A stretch of 64,000 bases of DNA from Rhodomicrobium lacus (GCF_003992725.1 NZ_RZNF01000002.1:558001-622000), one strand, 5' to 3'. Positions 8,017-17,939 are shown, numbered from the stretch's first letter. The notes: generated by a model from the sequence alone, not told the origin. Program-made: numbers and translations.

Positions 8017-9498
8017 ATGAGGGGTATGTCCAGCAATTATCTCGATATTTCGGATATTACAGTCGATGGAAAGCGGCAAGAACAAGCTGTTACGCAAAGA
8101 ATGTTCTCCGATATCGCGATGGCATTCGACATCGCTCTGGTGGTGGCGGCAGCCTTTGTCATAAAATATTTATATATTTCTATTTATCTGGAAGCGGAGG
8201 CGCCTTCCTTTCACGCGAGTTGCATTTTTATCGTTGTCATCTCCCTCTATTTCGGGCTTCGTCGCCAGAATTATTATGAAGACATACTTCGGCCGGGCGT
8301 CTGGCGGGGCTATTTCAGCCTGTTCCTGATCGTTGCCTTCGCCTTTGGACTGTCTCTTTTCGTTCTCTTCGCCGTCAAGGAAAGTGCGCAGCTTTCGCGC
8401 GGCTGGTTCTCCAGCTGGCTGATTGCCACATATGCGATCCTGCTCGTGACCCGCGTGGGCTGGCGTTCGGCCTACATGCGCCTGCTCCAGAAGGGCTATC
8501 TGCGGACAGCCGTCATTATAGTCGGTTCAGGCGAACCGCTTCAAAATGCGGTCGCGAGACTCAGGAGAGAAGAACGCCTGGGGCCCGTCAGCATAGCGGG
8601 CGTCTACACACTCTGCCCGAGTATGGCGCCCGCCCGGGAGAGTTCGGCACCCGACCGCACTGCGCACCTCGACCGATGTCTTCAGCAAATCGTTACGCAA
8701 TGTCAAAACACGTTCGTCAGCGATGTGATCGTGGCTGTTCCGGCGTCGGAAAAAGACGTTCTCTGCAAGGCAGTCGAGCATCTGCGCCTGCTGCCGGTGA
8801 ACGTCAATATCGTCCCCGACTTCGGCGCGCTCGATCTTTCCATGGGGACGGTGCGCCATTATGGGCAATTCGGCGCCATTGGGGTACAGCGCATCCCGAT
8901 CTCGGAATGGGGCGTCTTCGTCAAGAAGATAGAGGATATCGTCATCGCGCTGATCGCGCTCTTACTATTCGCGCCCGCGATGGTTCTCATTGCCATTGCA
9001 ATCAAACTGGATTCGCCCGGTCCCGTAATTTTCCGCCAGCGTCGCCATGGGTTCAATAACAAGGTCATTCACGTGCTGAAATTCCGCACGATGACCGTGC
9101 TCGAAGACGGGAAGCAGGTTGTGCAGGCTTCGAAATCCGATGGCCGCGTGACGCGGGTCGGGCGTCTCCTTCGCCGTACGAGCCTCGACGAGTTGCCGCA
9201 GTTCCTGAATGTGCTCAAGGGCGACATGTCCGTCGTGGGGCCTAGACCTCATGCGCTGGCCCACAATGATTATTATTCCCGGCTTCTGGCGAATTATGCC
9301 ACGCGCCACCGCGTGAAGCCAGGCATCACCGGCTGGGCCCAGATCAACGGATTTCGCGGCGAAGTCCTGAAGCCGTCCCAGATGGAACATCGCGTGAGGC
9401 TCGATCTCGAATACATCGAGAACTGGGCGATCTGGCTCGACATCAAGATCATTCTCATGACGCCGGTCTACGGCTTCATCTCCCGCAAGGCCTATTGA
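8017..9498 (+). CDS. Undecaprenyl-phosphate sugar phosphotransferase (WcaJ-type)
   Basis: A 493-residue polyisoprenyl-phosphate hexose-1-phosphate transferase, the enzyme that starts repeat-unit assembly by placing sugar 1-phosphate on the lipid carrier. The N-terminal half has four predicted membrane helices (about 31-54, 62-78, 98-120 and 130-146), followed by a Rossmann-like soluble region. A fifth hydrophobic segment at about 307-333 leads into the catalytic domain, with [38 protein letters not shown] and [13 protein letters not shown]. This full length is typical of WcaJ/PssY proteins, not of short ExoY forms. The start at 8017 has AAAGG five bases upstream. Confidence 0.93.
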   Translation: MRGMSSNYLDISDITVDGKRQEQAVTQRMFSDIAMAFDIALVVAAAFVIKYLYISIYLEAEAPSFHASCIFIVVISLYFGLRRQNYYEDILRPGVWRGYFSLFLIVAFAFGLSLFVLFAVKESAQLSRGWFSSWLIATYAILLVTRVGWRSAYMRLLQKGYLRTAVIIVGSGEPLQNAVARLRREERLGPVSIAGVYTLCPSMAPARESSAPDRTAHLDRCLQQIVTQCQNTFVSDVIVAVPASEKDVLCKAVEHLRLLPVNVNIVPDFGALDLSMGTVRHYGQFGAIGVQRIPISEWGVFVKKIEDIVIALIALLLFAPAMVLIAIAIKLDSPGPVIFRQRRHGFNNKVIHVLKFRTMTVLEDGKQVVQASKSDGRVTRVGRLLRRTSLDELPQFLNVLKGDMSVVGPRPHALAHNDYYSRLLANYATRHRVKPGITGWAQINGFRGEVLKPSQMEHRVRLDLEYIENWAIWLDIKIILMTPVYGFISRKAY

Positions 9499-9523
9499 GT
9501 TTCGCGGGTTCGGAGGTTTTGTG

Positions 9524-10471
9524 ATGCGTACAATGGCAAAAATATCGATCGGTGTTCCGGTCTACAATGGGCTGCCCTATATCGGCCAGCTCATGGACAG
9601 CCTGTTAGGTCAGACGTTCGGCGACTTCGAAATCGTGATCTCGGACAACGCATCCAACGACGGCACCGAAGAGTTGCTTCGCGCCTATGCCGCCGCCGAC
9701 GCCCGCGTGAAATATTTCCGCAACGAGACGAATATCGGGCTGATCCCGAATTACAACCGGGTCTTCGAGCTTGCGAGCGCGCCCTTTTTCAAATGGTCCG
9801 CAGCCGACGATCTTTACGAGCCGGACTACCTCGCGGCCTGCTTTCCCGCAATCCGGGACGACGCGTCGGTGGCGGTCAGCCACAGCGAGACCGCTCTCGT
9901 CGACAAAGATGGGTGCGCTCTGCCCTACGACGCCGGTCTTCACGCCTGCTTCGATGACAAGAACGGCAGAACGTGGCTCCTCGATCGCGACGACTGCGCA
10001 TGCTCGGGGGAGCGCACCCGGCGCTTCCGCGCCGTGCTTGCGGGCCAGATCATGTGCGCGCCGATCTACGGGTTGATGCGCCGCGAAACGCTGCTCAAGA
10101 CGGTGCTCCACCAAAGCTTTTTCGGCTCCGACAAGCTGCTGCTCGCCGAACTCGCGCTGCACGGGCGCTACGCCATAGCTCCCGGCAAACTTTTCAGGAA
10201 GCGCATGCACACGGAAATGACGAGCATGATGGGCAAGACGTCGGTGCAATCGCGGATCGATCCATCGATCCGTTTGAAATCCGCCCAACTTGTGAAACTC
10301 GGCCACTACATTTCGATGCTGCGTAAAACGGACCTGAGCGCCGCGGAAAAGGCGCGGTGTTTCGCCTATCTCGCCCTCCATTCCGCGTCGTCGGCAATCC
10401 CCGAGACGTTCCGCTACCGTCCCGAACTCATGTTTGACAGCATTCCGTTCCTGCGCGCCGCCCGCGTGTAG
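9524..10471 (+). CDS. Family 2 glycosyltransferase
   Basis: A 315-residue GT-A glycosyltransferase. The N-terminus KISIGVPVYNGLPYI, the SDNASNDGTEELL segment and the FKWSAADDLYEPDYL region (DXD-like metal and donor site) are typical of GT2. The C-terminal third is more variable and probably binds the acceptor. ATG 9524 is chosen over GTG 9521 because GGAGG at 9512-9516 is seven bases upstream. It follows the initiating transferase by 25 bases on the same strand, so it may add an early sugar. Confidence 0.9.
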   Translation: MRTMAKISIGVPVYNGLPYIGQLMDSLLGQTFGDFEIVISDNASNDGTEELLRAYAAADARVKYFRNETNIGLIPNYNRVFELASAPFFKWSAADDLYEPDYLAACFPAIRDDASVAVSHSETALVDKDGCALPYDAGLHACFDDKNGRTWLLDRDDCACSGERTRRFRAVLAGQIMCAPIYGLMRRETLLKTVLHQSFFGSDKLLLAELALHGRYAIAPGKLFRKRMHTEMTSMMGKTSVQSRIDPSIRLKSAQLVKLGHYISMLRKTDLSAAEKARCFAYLALHSASSAIPETFRYRPELMFDSIPFLRAARV

Positions 10472-10486
10472 ATCGTTCGCGGATGA

Positions 10487-11812
10487 TCAGGCCGGGACGG
10501 GCGCGATCAGCTTGTGCCTTTCCAGGAGCCGTGCGGTGGCAAGGATCGTCGCGAAGGGGAGCTTCGCGCGCTCGGCGATGTCGAGCAGCGAATGCGCGCC
10601 GTCCGAAAGGTTCAGCATCCACAGCATGGCGAGGTTCTTTTCAGCGGCCTTCGGATCGCCGCCGAGCGCATCGTAGAGCCCGCGCCTGCCAAGCTGCGGC
10701 TCGCCCTTGGGGAACAGGTTGCGATAGAGCCGGTCGTTTTCGATCACGAAAAGTGCCTCGCGTACAAGCGCATGGCTCTCCGCGAGATGTTCGGGCGTGA
10801 TGAAATCCATCGTGTCGGCCGAAGTGTGATACTCAGGGAAACTCGCATATCGGCTCCGCTGGAACAGCCCGACCGGCAGATTGAAGCCCGGCGAGCAGAA
10901 CTGGCGCTCGTCATAGCCGTAAGGGACGAAATCCACGATCTCGGGCGCGGCGCTGTTGAGCCTCAGGACATGATCCATGGCGCGGTCGATGGCGGCATTG
11001 CCACGGCGGCTGCGCTTGTAATACGGACCGCCGCCGTCGCCGACGCAGGAGAGCACGAGCCCGTGGCGGATGCGCGAAACAGTCTCCTCGTTGCGGGCGA
11101 GCCATGTCAGCGCGCCGATGGTCCCCGGCGCGAACAGGAAGCGGTAGCTGTAGTGCCTTTTCTCACCCGTCAGCTGTTTCGCGAGGTAGGTGAGAAGCGC
11201 GAGGCCGGAACAATTGTCGTTCGCCATGCCGGGATGGCAGATGTGCGCGGAAAGCAGCACTTCCTCCGGCGTCTCGCCCGGCAGGTAAAACTCGCCATAA
11301 GTGAGGTGGCCCGGCGCGATATCGGCATCGATGACGGCGCGGTAAGGTCCGTCCGGCAGCGCTTCCAACTGCCGATGCGCCATGCAGAAGCCCCAGCACG
11401 GCGCGTAATAGGACGTGCGGTAGGGGATCAGGTCCGGCTGTTCAGGAAGCGTGAAAACGTGGCGTTTCAACGCGTCGAGCGGCATGACCTCGTCCACGGC
11501 GACGCTGTAGCTCATCACGTGCAGCGGGTTCGCGCGGAAATCGACGATCCGTTCACCGGCCGCGTTCTCGATATAGGCTGCGCGGATGGTCCATTCGTCC
11601 GGCACCGTCCAGTCGCACGCAGGCGAGCCGCTCTCCACCTCGATCACGTCGAGCGGAATGTTACGGCCGATACGGCGCAAGGTCTCCCTCACACCGTCTC
11701 CGGTAATGCTGCGGCAAAGCGGAAAAATCTCGGCGGCAATCGCGTGGATCGTTACGCCCGCATCGGCCTCGAGACCGGGGGGCACCGCCGCCGGTTTCGT
11801 CGCCTCGCCCAC
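10487..11812 (-). CDS. DUF4910-type peptidase-fold protein with winged-helix C-terminus
   Basis: A 441-residue protein of the DUF4910/DUF2172 group, which has an M28-like aminopeptidase fold and is often found in polysaccharide loci. The putative metal site is visible in SAHICHPGMANDNCSGLALL (His and Asp ligands), with a later SRYASFPEYHTSADTMDFI segment supplying a further His and Asp. The last 80 residues look like a winged helix (DIAERAKLPFATILATARLL). There is no signal peptide, so it should act in the cytoplasm. It lies three bases downstream of the epimerase gene on the same strand. Aminopeptidase action, or a non-peptidase role on an aminoacylated sugar, remains open. Confidence 0.8.
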   Translation of the reverse strand: MGEATKPAAVPPGLEADAGVTIHAIAAEIFPLCRSITGDGVRETLRRIGRNIPLDVIEVESGSPACDWTVPDEWTIRAAYIENAAGERIVDFRANPLHVMSYSVAVDEVMPLDALKRHVFTLPEQPDLIPYRTSYYAPCWGFCMAHRQLEALPDGPYRAVIDADIAPGHLTYGEFYLPGETPEEVLLSAHICHPGMANDNCSGLALLTYLAKQLTGEKRHYSYRFLFAPGTIGALTWLARNEETVSRIRHGLVLSCVGDGGGPYYKRSRRGNAAIDRAMDHVLRLNSAAPEIVDFVPYGYDERQFCSPGFNLPVGLFQRSRYASFPEYHTSADTMDFITPEHLAESHALVREALFVIENDRLYRNLFPKGEPQLGRRGLYDALGGDPKAAEKNLAMLWMLNLSDGAHSLLDIAERAKLPFATILATARLLERHKLIAPVPA

Positions 11813-11814
11813 GC

Positions 11815-12855
11815 TCAGGCCGCCGCCTTCGGCACGTGCCTCAAATCGGGCGCGAGGATGCCCGCCGCCAGCAGCGACTTGATGTGCCCGATGCGCTGAT
11901 AGCGCGGTCCTTCAAAATCGTCGAGCGTCAGGCCAGCCTCCCGATAGGAGTTGTAAAGTTCCTCCGCGCCCTTCCTTGCGTCCCATTCAGCCTTGAAGCC
12001 GAGTTCGCGTTCGATCTTGCCGAAATCCACGCGGTAGGAGCGCGTGTCGGGGCCCGCATCGGCCGCGTATTCGATCCGGCAGTCGGGCACGACCCCGGCT
12101 ACCACCTCGGCGAGATCGCGGATGCGGTAATTGTGTTCCGTGCTCCCGACATTGAACGCCTGATTGAAGACCACATCGCGCGGCGCTTCGAGCGCACGCA
12201 GGAAAGCCTGCGAAATGTCGCGGATATGAACCACCGGGCGCCACGGCGTACCGTCGGACTTCATGTAGATGACGCCCTTCGTCACCGCCCAGGCGACGAG
12301 ATTGTTCAGCACGATGTCGAAGCGCATGCGGGGCGACACGCCGTACGCCGTTGCAGGGCGAAGAAAAACGGGGCAAAAGCCGTCGTCCGCGAGGGCGCCG
12401 ATATCCCGCTCGGAGCGCACCTTGGATTGTCCGTAGGCCGTGACCGGATTGAGATCGCCGGTTTCGTCAATGAGCCCCTCGCCTGCGCGGCCATAGTTGC
12501 TGCACGAAGACGCCATGACAAAGCGGTGCACACCCGCCCTCTTCGCCAGCTCGGCGAGGCGCACGCTCGCCTTGTGATTGATCGCGTAGGTGATGTCGGG
12601 ATTGAGGTCGCTCAACGGATCGTTGGACAGCGCAGCGAGGTGAACGACGGCATCGAAGCCTTCGAGGTCTTCCACCTGAACGTCGCGCACATCCTTTCGC
12701 AGCTTTGGGAAGTCACCGATCCGACCGCCCGGCGCATAAGTGCACCGCTCGTAGAGATCGGCGTCGCAACCGGTAACGGCGTGGCCCGCGTCGGCGAGCA
12801 TGGGGGCCATGATGGTGCCGATATAGCCCAGATGCCCGGTCAAGAATATTTTCAT
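11815..12855 (-). CDS. NAD-dependent sugar-nucleotide epimerase/dehydratase
   Basis: A 346-residue extended short-chain dehydrogenase. The NAD motif is TGHLGYIGT (residues 6-14, GxxGxxG), the catalytic Ser/Tyr/Lys set is in MASSCSNYG and YGQSKVRSE, and [14 protein letters not shown] is a typical family segment. ATG 12855 starts the Rossmann fold and has GGAG at 12864-12867 eight bases upstream. A longer reading frame to 12957 adds residues that do not look coding. It probably epimerises or reduces the nucleotide sugar made in this locus. Confidence 0.9.
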   Translation of the reverse strand: MKIFLTGHLGYIGTIMAPMLADAGHAVTGCDADLYERCTYAPGGRIGDFPKLRKDVRDVQVEDLEGFDAVVHLAALSNDPLSDLNPDITYAINHKASVRLAELAKRAGVHRFVMASSCSNYGRAGEGLIDETGDLNPVTAYGQSKVRSERDIGALADDGFCPVFLRPATAYGVSPRMRFDIVLNNLVAWAVTKGVIYMKSDGTPWRPVVHIRDISQAFLRALEAPRDVVFNQAFNVGSTEHNYRIRDLAEVVAGVVPDCRIEYAADAGPDTRSYRVDFGKIERELGFKAEWDARKGAEELYNSYREAGLTLDDFEGPRYQRIGHIKSLLAAGILAPDLRHVPKAAA

Positions 12856-12944
12856 CTTGCAAACTCCGTGATTGTTCGGTCTAGACAAAGACACAGAGCA
12901 TCGCAACGCGTACAAGCGCGAGGAAGCGGATGTATTGTGCGCGT

Positions 12945-12974
12945 GGTTAATCGTCAAATTTTATATCTTTAACC
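12945..12974. promoter_or_regulatory. Inverted repeat in divergent promoter region
   Basis: GGTTAA (12945-12950) and TTAACC (12969-12974) are complementary around an 18-base AT-rich spacer. They lie in the 197-base gap between the epimerase and the divergent glycosyltransferase. The half-site is the same as in the repeat upstream of the export gene (6503-6537), so one regulator could act at both. No confident -35/-10 pair is seen. Confidence 0.4.
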
Positions 12975-13052
12975 GAAACGAACAAAGGATGAGATCTTCG
13001 CGTCCGGGGATGCTAGCGTTCTGAAAAAATCTAGCCGCATATCAGAGAAGCC

Positions 13053-14219
13053 GTGTCACTCTCGCCCGATTTTGCTTGCGGGTTATCATCGCCGCCGCGC
13101 CGCATCGATGGATCCGACGCCCGCGCGATGCGCATCGTCGCCTGCCCCGGCCCCGCCGATCGCGCGGTCAATCCCTACACGTGGCTCATCCATGAGCCCA
13201 TGACGGGACAGGGCTGCGCTGTCACGGAATTCTCCTTCTATCGCGCGTGCCCCGCCGATGCCGACGTTCTTCACGTCCACTGGCCCGAACGCATATTCTG
13301 GGGCCGCGTATCGCGCGCCCATCCTTTCCTGTCGCGCCTCTACGCAAGGCGCATGCTGCAACAGATGGACCGGGTGAAAAGCCAAGGCGGCATCGTCGTC
13401 TGGACGGCGCACAACATCGCGCCGCACGAGCCGCTGGGGGAGCCCCGCGAGCGGATCTGGCAAAGTTACATGGCGGCGTTCTGCTCGAAGCTCGATCTCG
13501 TCATCAACCTGACCGCCGAAGCGGAGCGGCGCTGTCTCGACGCGTATCCGCAACTCGTCCCGGTCCACAGGATCGTCATCCCGCATCCGCACTATCGTGC
13601 CGCTTATCCTCCGCGCGTCGACACCGCCCGCGCTCGCGATGCGCTCGGCGTGGGGGCGTCGGATTTCATTCTCGCCGCCGTCGGCGCGATCCGGCCCGGC
13701 AAGGGCATTCTCGAACTGGCGCGAACTTTTCTTCGGATCGCGCGGGAAGACGAGAAACTCGTGATCGCCGGTGCTTGCGACGATGCCGCCTATCTCTCGG
13801 CGCTTGTCCGTCTCGCCAGCGGAAGCGCGGGGCGTCTGATCGTTCGCCCGCATCGCGTGTCGGACGATGAAATTGCTGTGATCTATTCCGCCGCCGATCT
13901 CGGCGCGTTCAACTTCAAGCACGTTCTCAACTCGGGCAGCGTGCTGCTGGCTCTGTCCCATGAAGTGCCGGTATGTGCGCCGGAACTCGGCTCGCTCAAG
14001 GCGCTTTCCGAACATCTCGGCCTGCGCTGGTTCGTGCCACTGCCGCAGCCGCTTTCGCCGGAGGGCTTGCGTAAGGCGCTTGATGTCGCGCGCGCGGAAC
14101 GCCCACCCCGGGGCACGTCCGCACCGCTCGACGCGTTCGATCCCGATGGCATTTCCGCCCGAACGCTCGCCGCCTACCGGGACTGTCTCGACCGTGTCGC
14201 GAGGGCGCTAAAGCCATGA
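13053..14219 (+). CDS. GT-B glycosyltransferase
   Basis: A 388-residue protein (GTG start at 13053) or 363 residues if the ATG at 13128 is used. The latter begins directly at the first beta strand (MRIVACPGP), but its ribosome site is weak. The acceptor half has DVLHVHWPE and VVWTAHNIAPHEP, common in GT4-like enzymes of exopolysaccharide loci. The donor half has AVGAIRPGKGILEL and a weak C-terminal motif (FNFKHVLNSGSVLLAL) without the classic E-x7-E. It overlaps the next gene by four bases (ATGA). The sugar it transfers is unknown. Confidence 0.8.
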   Translation: MSLSPDFACGLSSPPRRIDGSDARAMRIVACPGPADRAVNPYTWLIHEPMTGQGCAVTEFSFYRACPADADVLHVHWPERIFWGRVSRAHPFLSRLYARRMLQQMDRVKSQGGIVVWTAHNIAPHEPLGEPRERIWQSYMAAFCSKLDLVINLTAEAERRCLDAYPQLVPVHRIVIPHPHYRAAYPPRVDTARARDALGVGASDFILAAVGAIRPGKGILELARTFLRIAREDEKLVIAGACDDAAYLSALVRLASGSAGRLIVRPHRVSDDEIAVIYSAADLGAFNFKHVLNSGSVLLALSHEVPVCAPELGSLKALSEHLGLRWFVPLPQPLSPEGLRKALDVARAERPPRGTSAPLDAFDPDGISARTLAAYRDCLDRVARALKP

Positions 14220-15526
14220 GCGAAGCGACCGACCGCACGCCGACGCCGCTTGCGTGGCTCCCTGCCCTCCTCTGGCTCGTCATCCTGCTTCGGATTGCCG
14301 AAATGCTCCCGCCCGACATTTCGCCCGTCGATTTCACCGACTTGCAGACAGGTTCCTTCGCCGTCAGCACAGCGACCAGCGATCTCGCCAATCAGCTGGT
14401 CTGGCTGTCGATGGCGGGCCTCGTGACGCTCGTCATCCTGCTGCGCGGACCGGGGCGGCTCGTCCGGCTCCTGCCGACCCTCTGGCTGTTGCCGATCTTT
14501 CTCGCATTTTGCCTCCTCTCGCCGGCATGGGCCACGCATCCCGACATCTCGTTTCGTCGTACGCTCCTTCTTGTCATCGGCGTCTACTGCGCCGCAGGCG
14601 CTACCGCCTATTGCCGATCGGAAGACGAGGTGCTCCGGGTCGCGTATCTCGCTTTCGCCATCACCCTGATCGCCAATCTGGCAAGCCTCGCCTTCCCGTT
14701 TTCGTTCGACTACCGGGGCCTTTTTCGAGGGGTTTCCGGCGACAAGAACTTCCTCGGCGTGATCGCGGCGACGGGGCTTTTCATCGGCGCGATGTGGCGA
14801 ACCAGGCTGGAAGGAGCGCTCTCGCGCGCGGTAAACACGGTCTATCTCGCGGCGTGGGTAGCTCTGCTTCTGCTCTCGGGAAACAAGACGGCCCTGGCGC
14901 TCACCATCGCCGCGCCAACACTCGCGTGGCTCATCCTTCTTGCGGCGAGGGAGACGCGGCTGCAAATGCCCGTGATTTTGGCGCTCGGGGCGGCTCTCGT
15001 CACTTGCCTGCTTCTCGTCGTGACCGTGGTGCTCGACATGACGGTCGCCGACGCGCTCGGCATGGTGCTGGCGGACGCATCCTTCACCGGGCGCGATGAA
15101 ATCTGGGCGTTTTCGGTCGAACAGTGGCGGACACGATGGCTTTTAGGCTTCGGCTACGGTTCCTTCTGGGGCGTGGGGTTCGATGCGCCGAACCTTCAGG
15201 CGAGCCCGCCCTTCATTCACCTCTTGACCCAATCGCATAACGGATATCTCGACCTCGCCCTGACGGTCGGCGCGGTGGGGCTTGCGTTCATGATCGCATT
15301 CCTGTGGCAGGTCCTCGTTGCGGTCGACCGCCTGCGGGTCAGCGACCGGGCCTTCTTCCTGTTCGCCCTTTCGCTGCTGATCTTCCTGCTCATGCATAAC
15401 GTGACCGAATCGTCGCTCGCGCGCGGCCTCGCGATGCCGTGGATCATCACGGTCGCGCTGTGTTTCATGACGGCGCGACGCCTCGCTTCGCGTGATACGT
15501 CCTCCGGGCAAGCGTCTGCCGGTTAG
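14216..15526 (+). CDS. O-antigen ligase/polymerase-like membrane protein (Wzy candidate)
   Basis: A 436-residue polytopic membrane protein with roughly ten to twelve hydrophobic helices. It resembles the Wzy_C/O-antigen ligase family. A periplasmic loop near residues 275-345 contains the family-like FTGRDEIW and the later GFGYGSFWG and SHNGYLDLALTVG, where conserved Arg and His are expected. In a Wzx/Wzy locus this would be the repeat-unit polymerase, although ligase activity cannot be excluded. The start is coupled to the preceding glycosyltransferase, and its stop overlaps the convergent GH10 gene by four bases. Confidence 0.82.
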   Translation: MSEATDRTPTPLAWLPALLWLVILLRIAEMLPPDISPVDFTDLQTGSFAVSTATSDLANQLVWLSMAGLVTLVILLRGPGRLVRLLPTLWLLPIFLAFCLLSPAWATHPDISFRRTLLLVIGVYCAAGATAYCRSEDEVLRVAYLAFAITLIANLASLAFPFSFDYRGLFRGVSGDKNFLGVIAATGLFIGAMWRTRLEGALSRAVNTVYLAAWVALLLLSGNKTALALTIAAPTLAWLILLAARETRLQMPVILALGAALVTCLLLVVTVVLDMTVADALGMVLADASFTGRDEIWAFSVEQWRTRWLLGFGYGSFWGVGFDAPNLQASPPFIHLLTQSHNGYLDLALTVGAVGLAFMIAFLWQVLVAVDRLRVSDRAFFLFALSLLIFLLMHNVTESSLARGLAMPWIITVALCFMTARRLASRDTSSGQASAG

Positions 15527-16629
15527 CCGCCCGTACGTGGGGGCATCCGCCTCAGTTCGTCCGCCACTGCGTCGAAGGCTGCTTTCGGCCGCATGTTTCC
15601 ATCATAAAGCAGCGGACGCGGACGGCGCTGGCTCGACGGGTTCTCGTCCACCGACTGCGCGAAATACCAGCTTGGGCCGTCGCCGAGTTGCCAGAAGCTC
15701 AGGCTCTTTACAGCAGGGTTCGCGAGCGTGGTGCGGAGGAAGCGCCGATATGTTTCGGCGACGGCCCGATCGCGCGCCGCTACGTCGTCGGGAAAGCTCG
15801 CGTCGTTGACGTCCAGTTCCGTGATTTCGATGAAAAGCTTCCGGCGCGCGATCTCGTCGAGAAAGGCGCCGAAACCGTCCGGGTCGAACGGCTTGTCGGG
15901 CTGGAGATGGCCTTGCAGGCCGATCCCGTCCAGCGGCACACCCGCATCCTGAAGTCGGTCGATCACATGGATGAGGCGCCTGCGATAATCCCGGCCGAAG
16001 CGGTCGTCGCGCTCGGTGTGCGTCTCGTTGAGCACGAGCCTTGCGGCGGGAGCGACAGCGCGCGCGGTGCGGAAGGCAAGCGCGATATAATCGGCCCCGA
16101 GGCGCTGAACGAACGGTCCGTCGCGCAGCATGTAAGGCCCGAACGCGACGGCGCCGACCGGTTCGTTGATCACGTCCCACACCTCGATGCGGCCATGGTA
16201 ATGCGCCACGGTGCGCTCGATATGCTCTTCGAGGGTCGAACGCATCTCGGCCTCGGAGAGCGTCGAAAGCCACCCCGGCTGCCGGTCATTGTTCCAGATG
16301 AGGGTGTGGCCGCGCATTTCGAGACCGCCTCGCCCGGCGAAATCGGCGATGGCGTCGGCGCGGGTGAAATCGAACGTCTCGCGCGTCGGCCTGATGGCTG
16401 TCATCTTCAGTTCGTTTTCGGGGGTGATCCGCGCGACTTCGCACCTGAAAAGGCGCTCGTCGCCGGGGTTGAGTTCGGTCGTCGAAAATGCGGAGCCGAT
16501 CACGAGCCCCTTTTCCCCGCCAAGTTGCCTCAGCGCTGGATCGCCATCCTCGGCCCGCGCGCCGTCAAGCGCCGCAGTCAAGATCGCGAGCGACGTGCAG
16601 CCGAGGAATTCGCGGCGGGTGAAAGTCAT
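15523..16629 (-). CDS. GH10 glycosidase (endo-1,4-beta-xylanase-like) with Tat signal
   Basis: A 368-residue family 10 glycoside hydrolase. The N-terminus MTFTRREFLG plus a hydrophobic run is a twin-arginine signal, so the folded enzyme should reach the periplasm. Catalytic residues are visible: acid/base Glu156 in WDVINEPVG and nucleophile Glu271 in IEITELDVND. HTLIWNNDRQPGW and GIGLQGHLQP match GH10 subsites, with N-N replacing the usual W-H near the -1 site. The start at 16629 overlaps the flippase stop (ATGA). In this setting it may trim or depolymerise the exported polysaccharide; xylan as substrate is not implied. Confidence 0.9.
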   Translation of the reverse strand: MTFTRREFLGCTSLAILTAALDGARAEDGDPALRQLGGEKGLVIGSAFSTTELNPGDERLFRCEVARITPENELKMTAIRPTRETFDFTRADAIADFAGRGGLEMRGHTLIWNNDRQPGWLSTLSEAEMRSTLEEHIERTVAHYHGRIEVWDVINEPVGAVAFGPYMLRDGPFVQRLGADYIALAFRTARAVAPAARLVLNETHTERDDRFGRDYRRRLIHVIDRLQDAGVPLDGIGLQGHLQPDKPFDPDGFGAFLDEIARRKLFIEITELDVNDASFPDDVAARDRAVAETYRRFLRTTLANPAVKSLSFWQLGDGPSWYFAQSVDENPSSQRRPRPLLYDGNMRPKAAFDAVADELRRMPPRTGG

Positions 16630-17939
16630 GGTTCGGCTACGCCTCTTTCGAGCGGCGAAGGGGGCGCGCCCTTCGTCCGAAGCTCCGGCGCAGGCCCGAT
16701 TTTGGCGGCGAACCGGGGCTTGGTCTTGGGCAGAAGGCACAAAACCACGGCAAAGAACGCCAATTGTCCCCCGATGACAGCGAGAACCGAAGCACGGAAA
16801 TCGCCGAACAGCACCACTGCCGCCAGCACGACCGCGCAGACCAGCGCGCCCAGCGCCGCGCCGAAACTCAATTCCCTGAACCGCATGAGCGTCTGCACTT
16901 CGAGGCTGAAAATTCCCGTGCTCATGATGACTGCCGCCGCGATCCCCCACAGCACGACGATTGCGCCGAGGTCCGTGTAGCGCCCTCGAAAGAGGACATC
17001 GCTGATGAAGGGCCAGCCAAGCGCCAGCGCCGCACTGAAAGCGAGGAACAGCGCGCCAAGCACCGCGAAGCTTTGAAGCGTGAACGCGCGGGCGCGGGCG
17101 ACATCTCCCCTGGCCAGATGGTCGGCGAGAACAGCGCGCGCGAGCTTGCCCCAGGCGTGCGTCACGAGCTGAATCGGTCGGAACAGCAAGGCGGCGGCCT
17201 GTATCAGTGCGACGCTTCCCGCGCCGAAAGCCGCCGCAACCACGAAAACATATCCGCGCTGCTGAAACTCCGACGTGAGCACGCCCATCAGCGCCCAGAA
17301 GGAATGCTTGCGCCACACCGCCCGATAAAAGGCCACCGTCTCCCGGTCGGCGAGAATGCGATAATGCTGACGATGCATGCGGATCGCGAGGCCAGAAGCG
17401 ATGAGAAGGCCCGCCGCCAGGATCGCGAACAGGATCGGCAGGCCGAGCGGCGGCCCGAACGCATAGGCGGCAGCGAAGAGGCCGATACTGATGGCAAGCG
17501 ACACGCCGTCTAGGGCGAGGACGGCAAGGACATTCATGTCGGAGAAATGATGGCTGCGGGTGTATTCGCGCAGAAGTGTCGCGCCGACATAGGCTGCGGC
17601 CGAGGCCGCAAGCGCAAGGTCGCCGCCTGTGGCGAGGATCGAGGCGAACATCAGCAGCATCGCGCAGAACACGACGGCGACGTTCACCGTCCAGAACATC
17701 GAGAGAAGAGTGGACTCGTCGCTCTCGCTCGTCGCCTTGGGGCGAAGGATGGTGAATTGTGCATTGATCAGCGCATTCTGCACCGAGATGAGCGCAAGCG
17801 AGCCGGCGAACACCATCGAATAGATGCCGAAAACCTCGGGGTTGTCGCTCCAGATGCGGATGAGCGCGAAGGCGAGCGCGAAGTTGAAGGCACTGAGGGC
17901 AGCCTGGTCCAGGACGGAATAGAGGATCGATCTACGCAT
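16626..17939 (-). CDS. Polysaccharide flippase (Wzx/MOP-like)
   Basis: A 437-residue membrane protein with about twelve hydrophobic helices, starting RRSILYSVLDQAALSAFNFA. The layout is that of the MOP exporter superfamily, whose Wzx members flip lipid-linked repeat units across the inner membrane. ATG 17939 is chosen because it begins the first helix and overlaps the stop of the upstream chain-length gene by eight bases. A longer frame to 18149 runs antisense-like through that gene. Gene order (chain-length protein, flippase, glycosidase) supports the call more than any single motif. Confidence 0.82.
   Translation of the reverse strand: MRRSILYSVLDQAALSAFNFALAFALIRIWSDNPEVFGIYSMVFAGSLALISVQNALINAQFTILRPKATSESDESTLLSMFWTVNVAVVFCAMLLMFASILATGGDLALAASAAAYVGATLLREYTRSHHFSDMNVLAVLALDGVSLAISIGLFAAAYAFGPPLGLPILFAILAAGLLIASGLAIRMHRQHYRILADRETVAFYRAVWRKHSFWALMGVLTSEFQQRGYVFVVAAAFGAGSVALIQAAALLFRPIQLVTHAWGKLARAVLADHLARGDVARARAFTLQSFAVLGALFLAFSAALALGWPFISDVLFRGRYTDLGAIVVLWGIAAAVIMSTGIFSLEVQTLMRFRELSFGAALGALVCAVVLAAVVLFGDFRASVLAVIGGQLAFFAVVLCLLPKTKPRFAAKIGPAPELRTKGAPPSPLERGVAEP

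Noticed and set aside
16630-17316. N-terminal extension of the GH10 gene
   Set aside because: It is a shadow of the flippase gene; the Tat signal peptide marks the true start at 16629.
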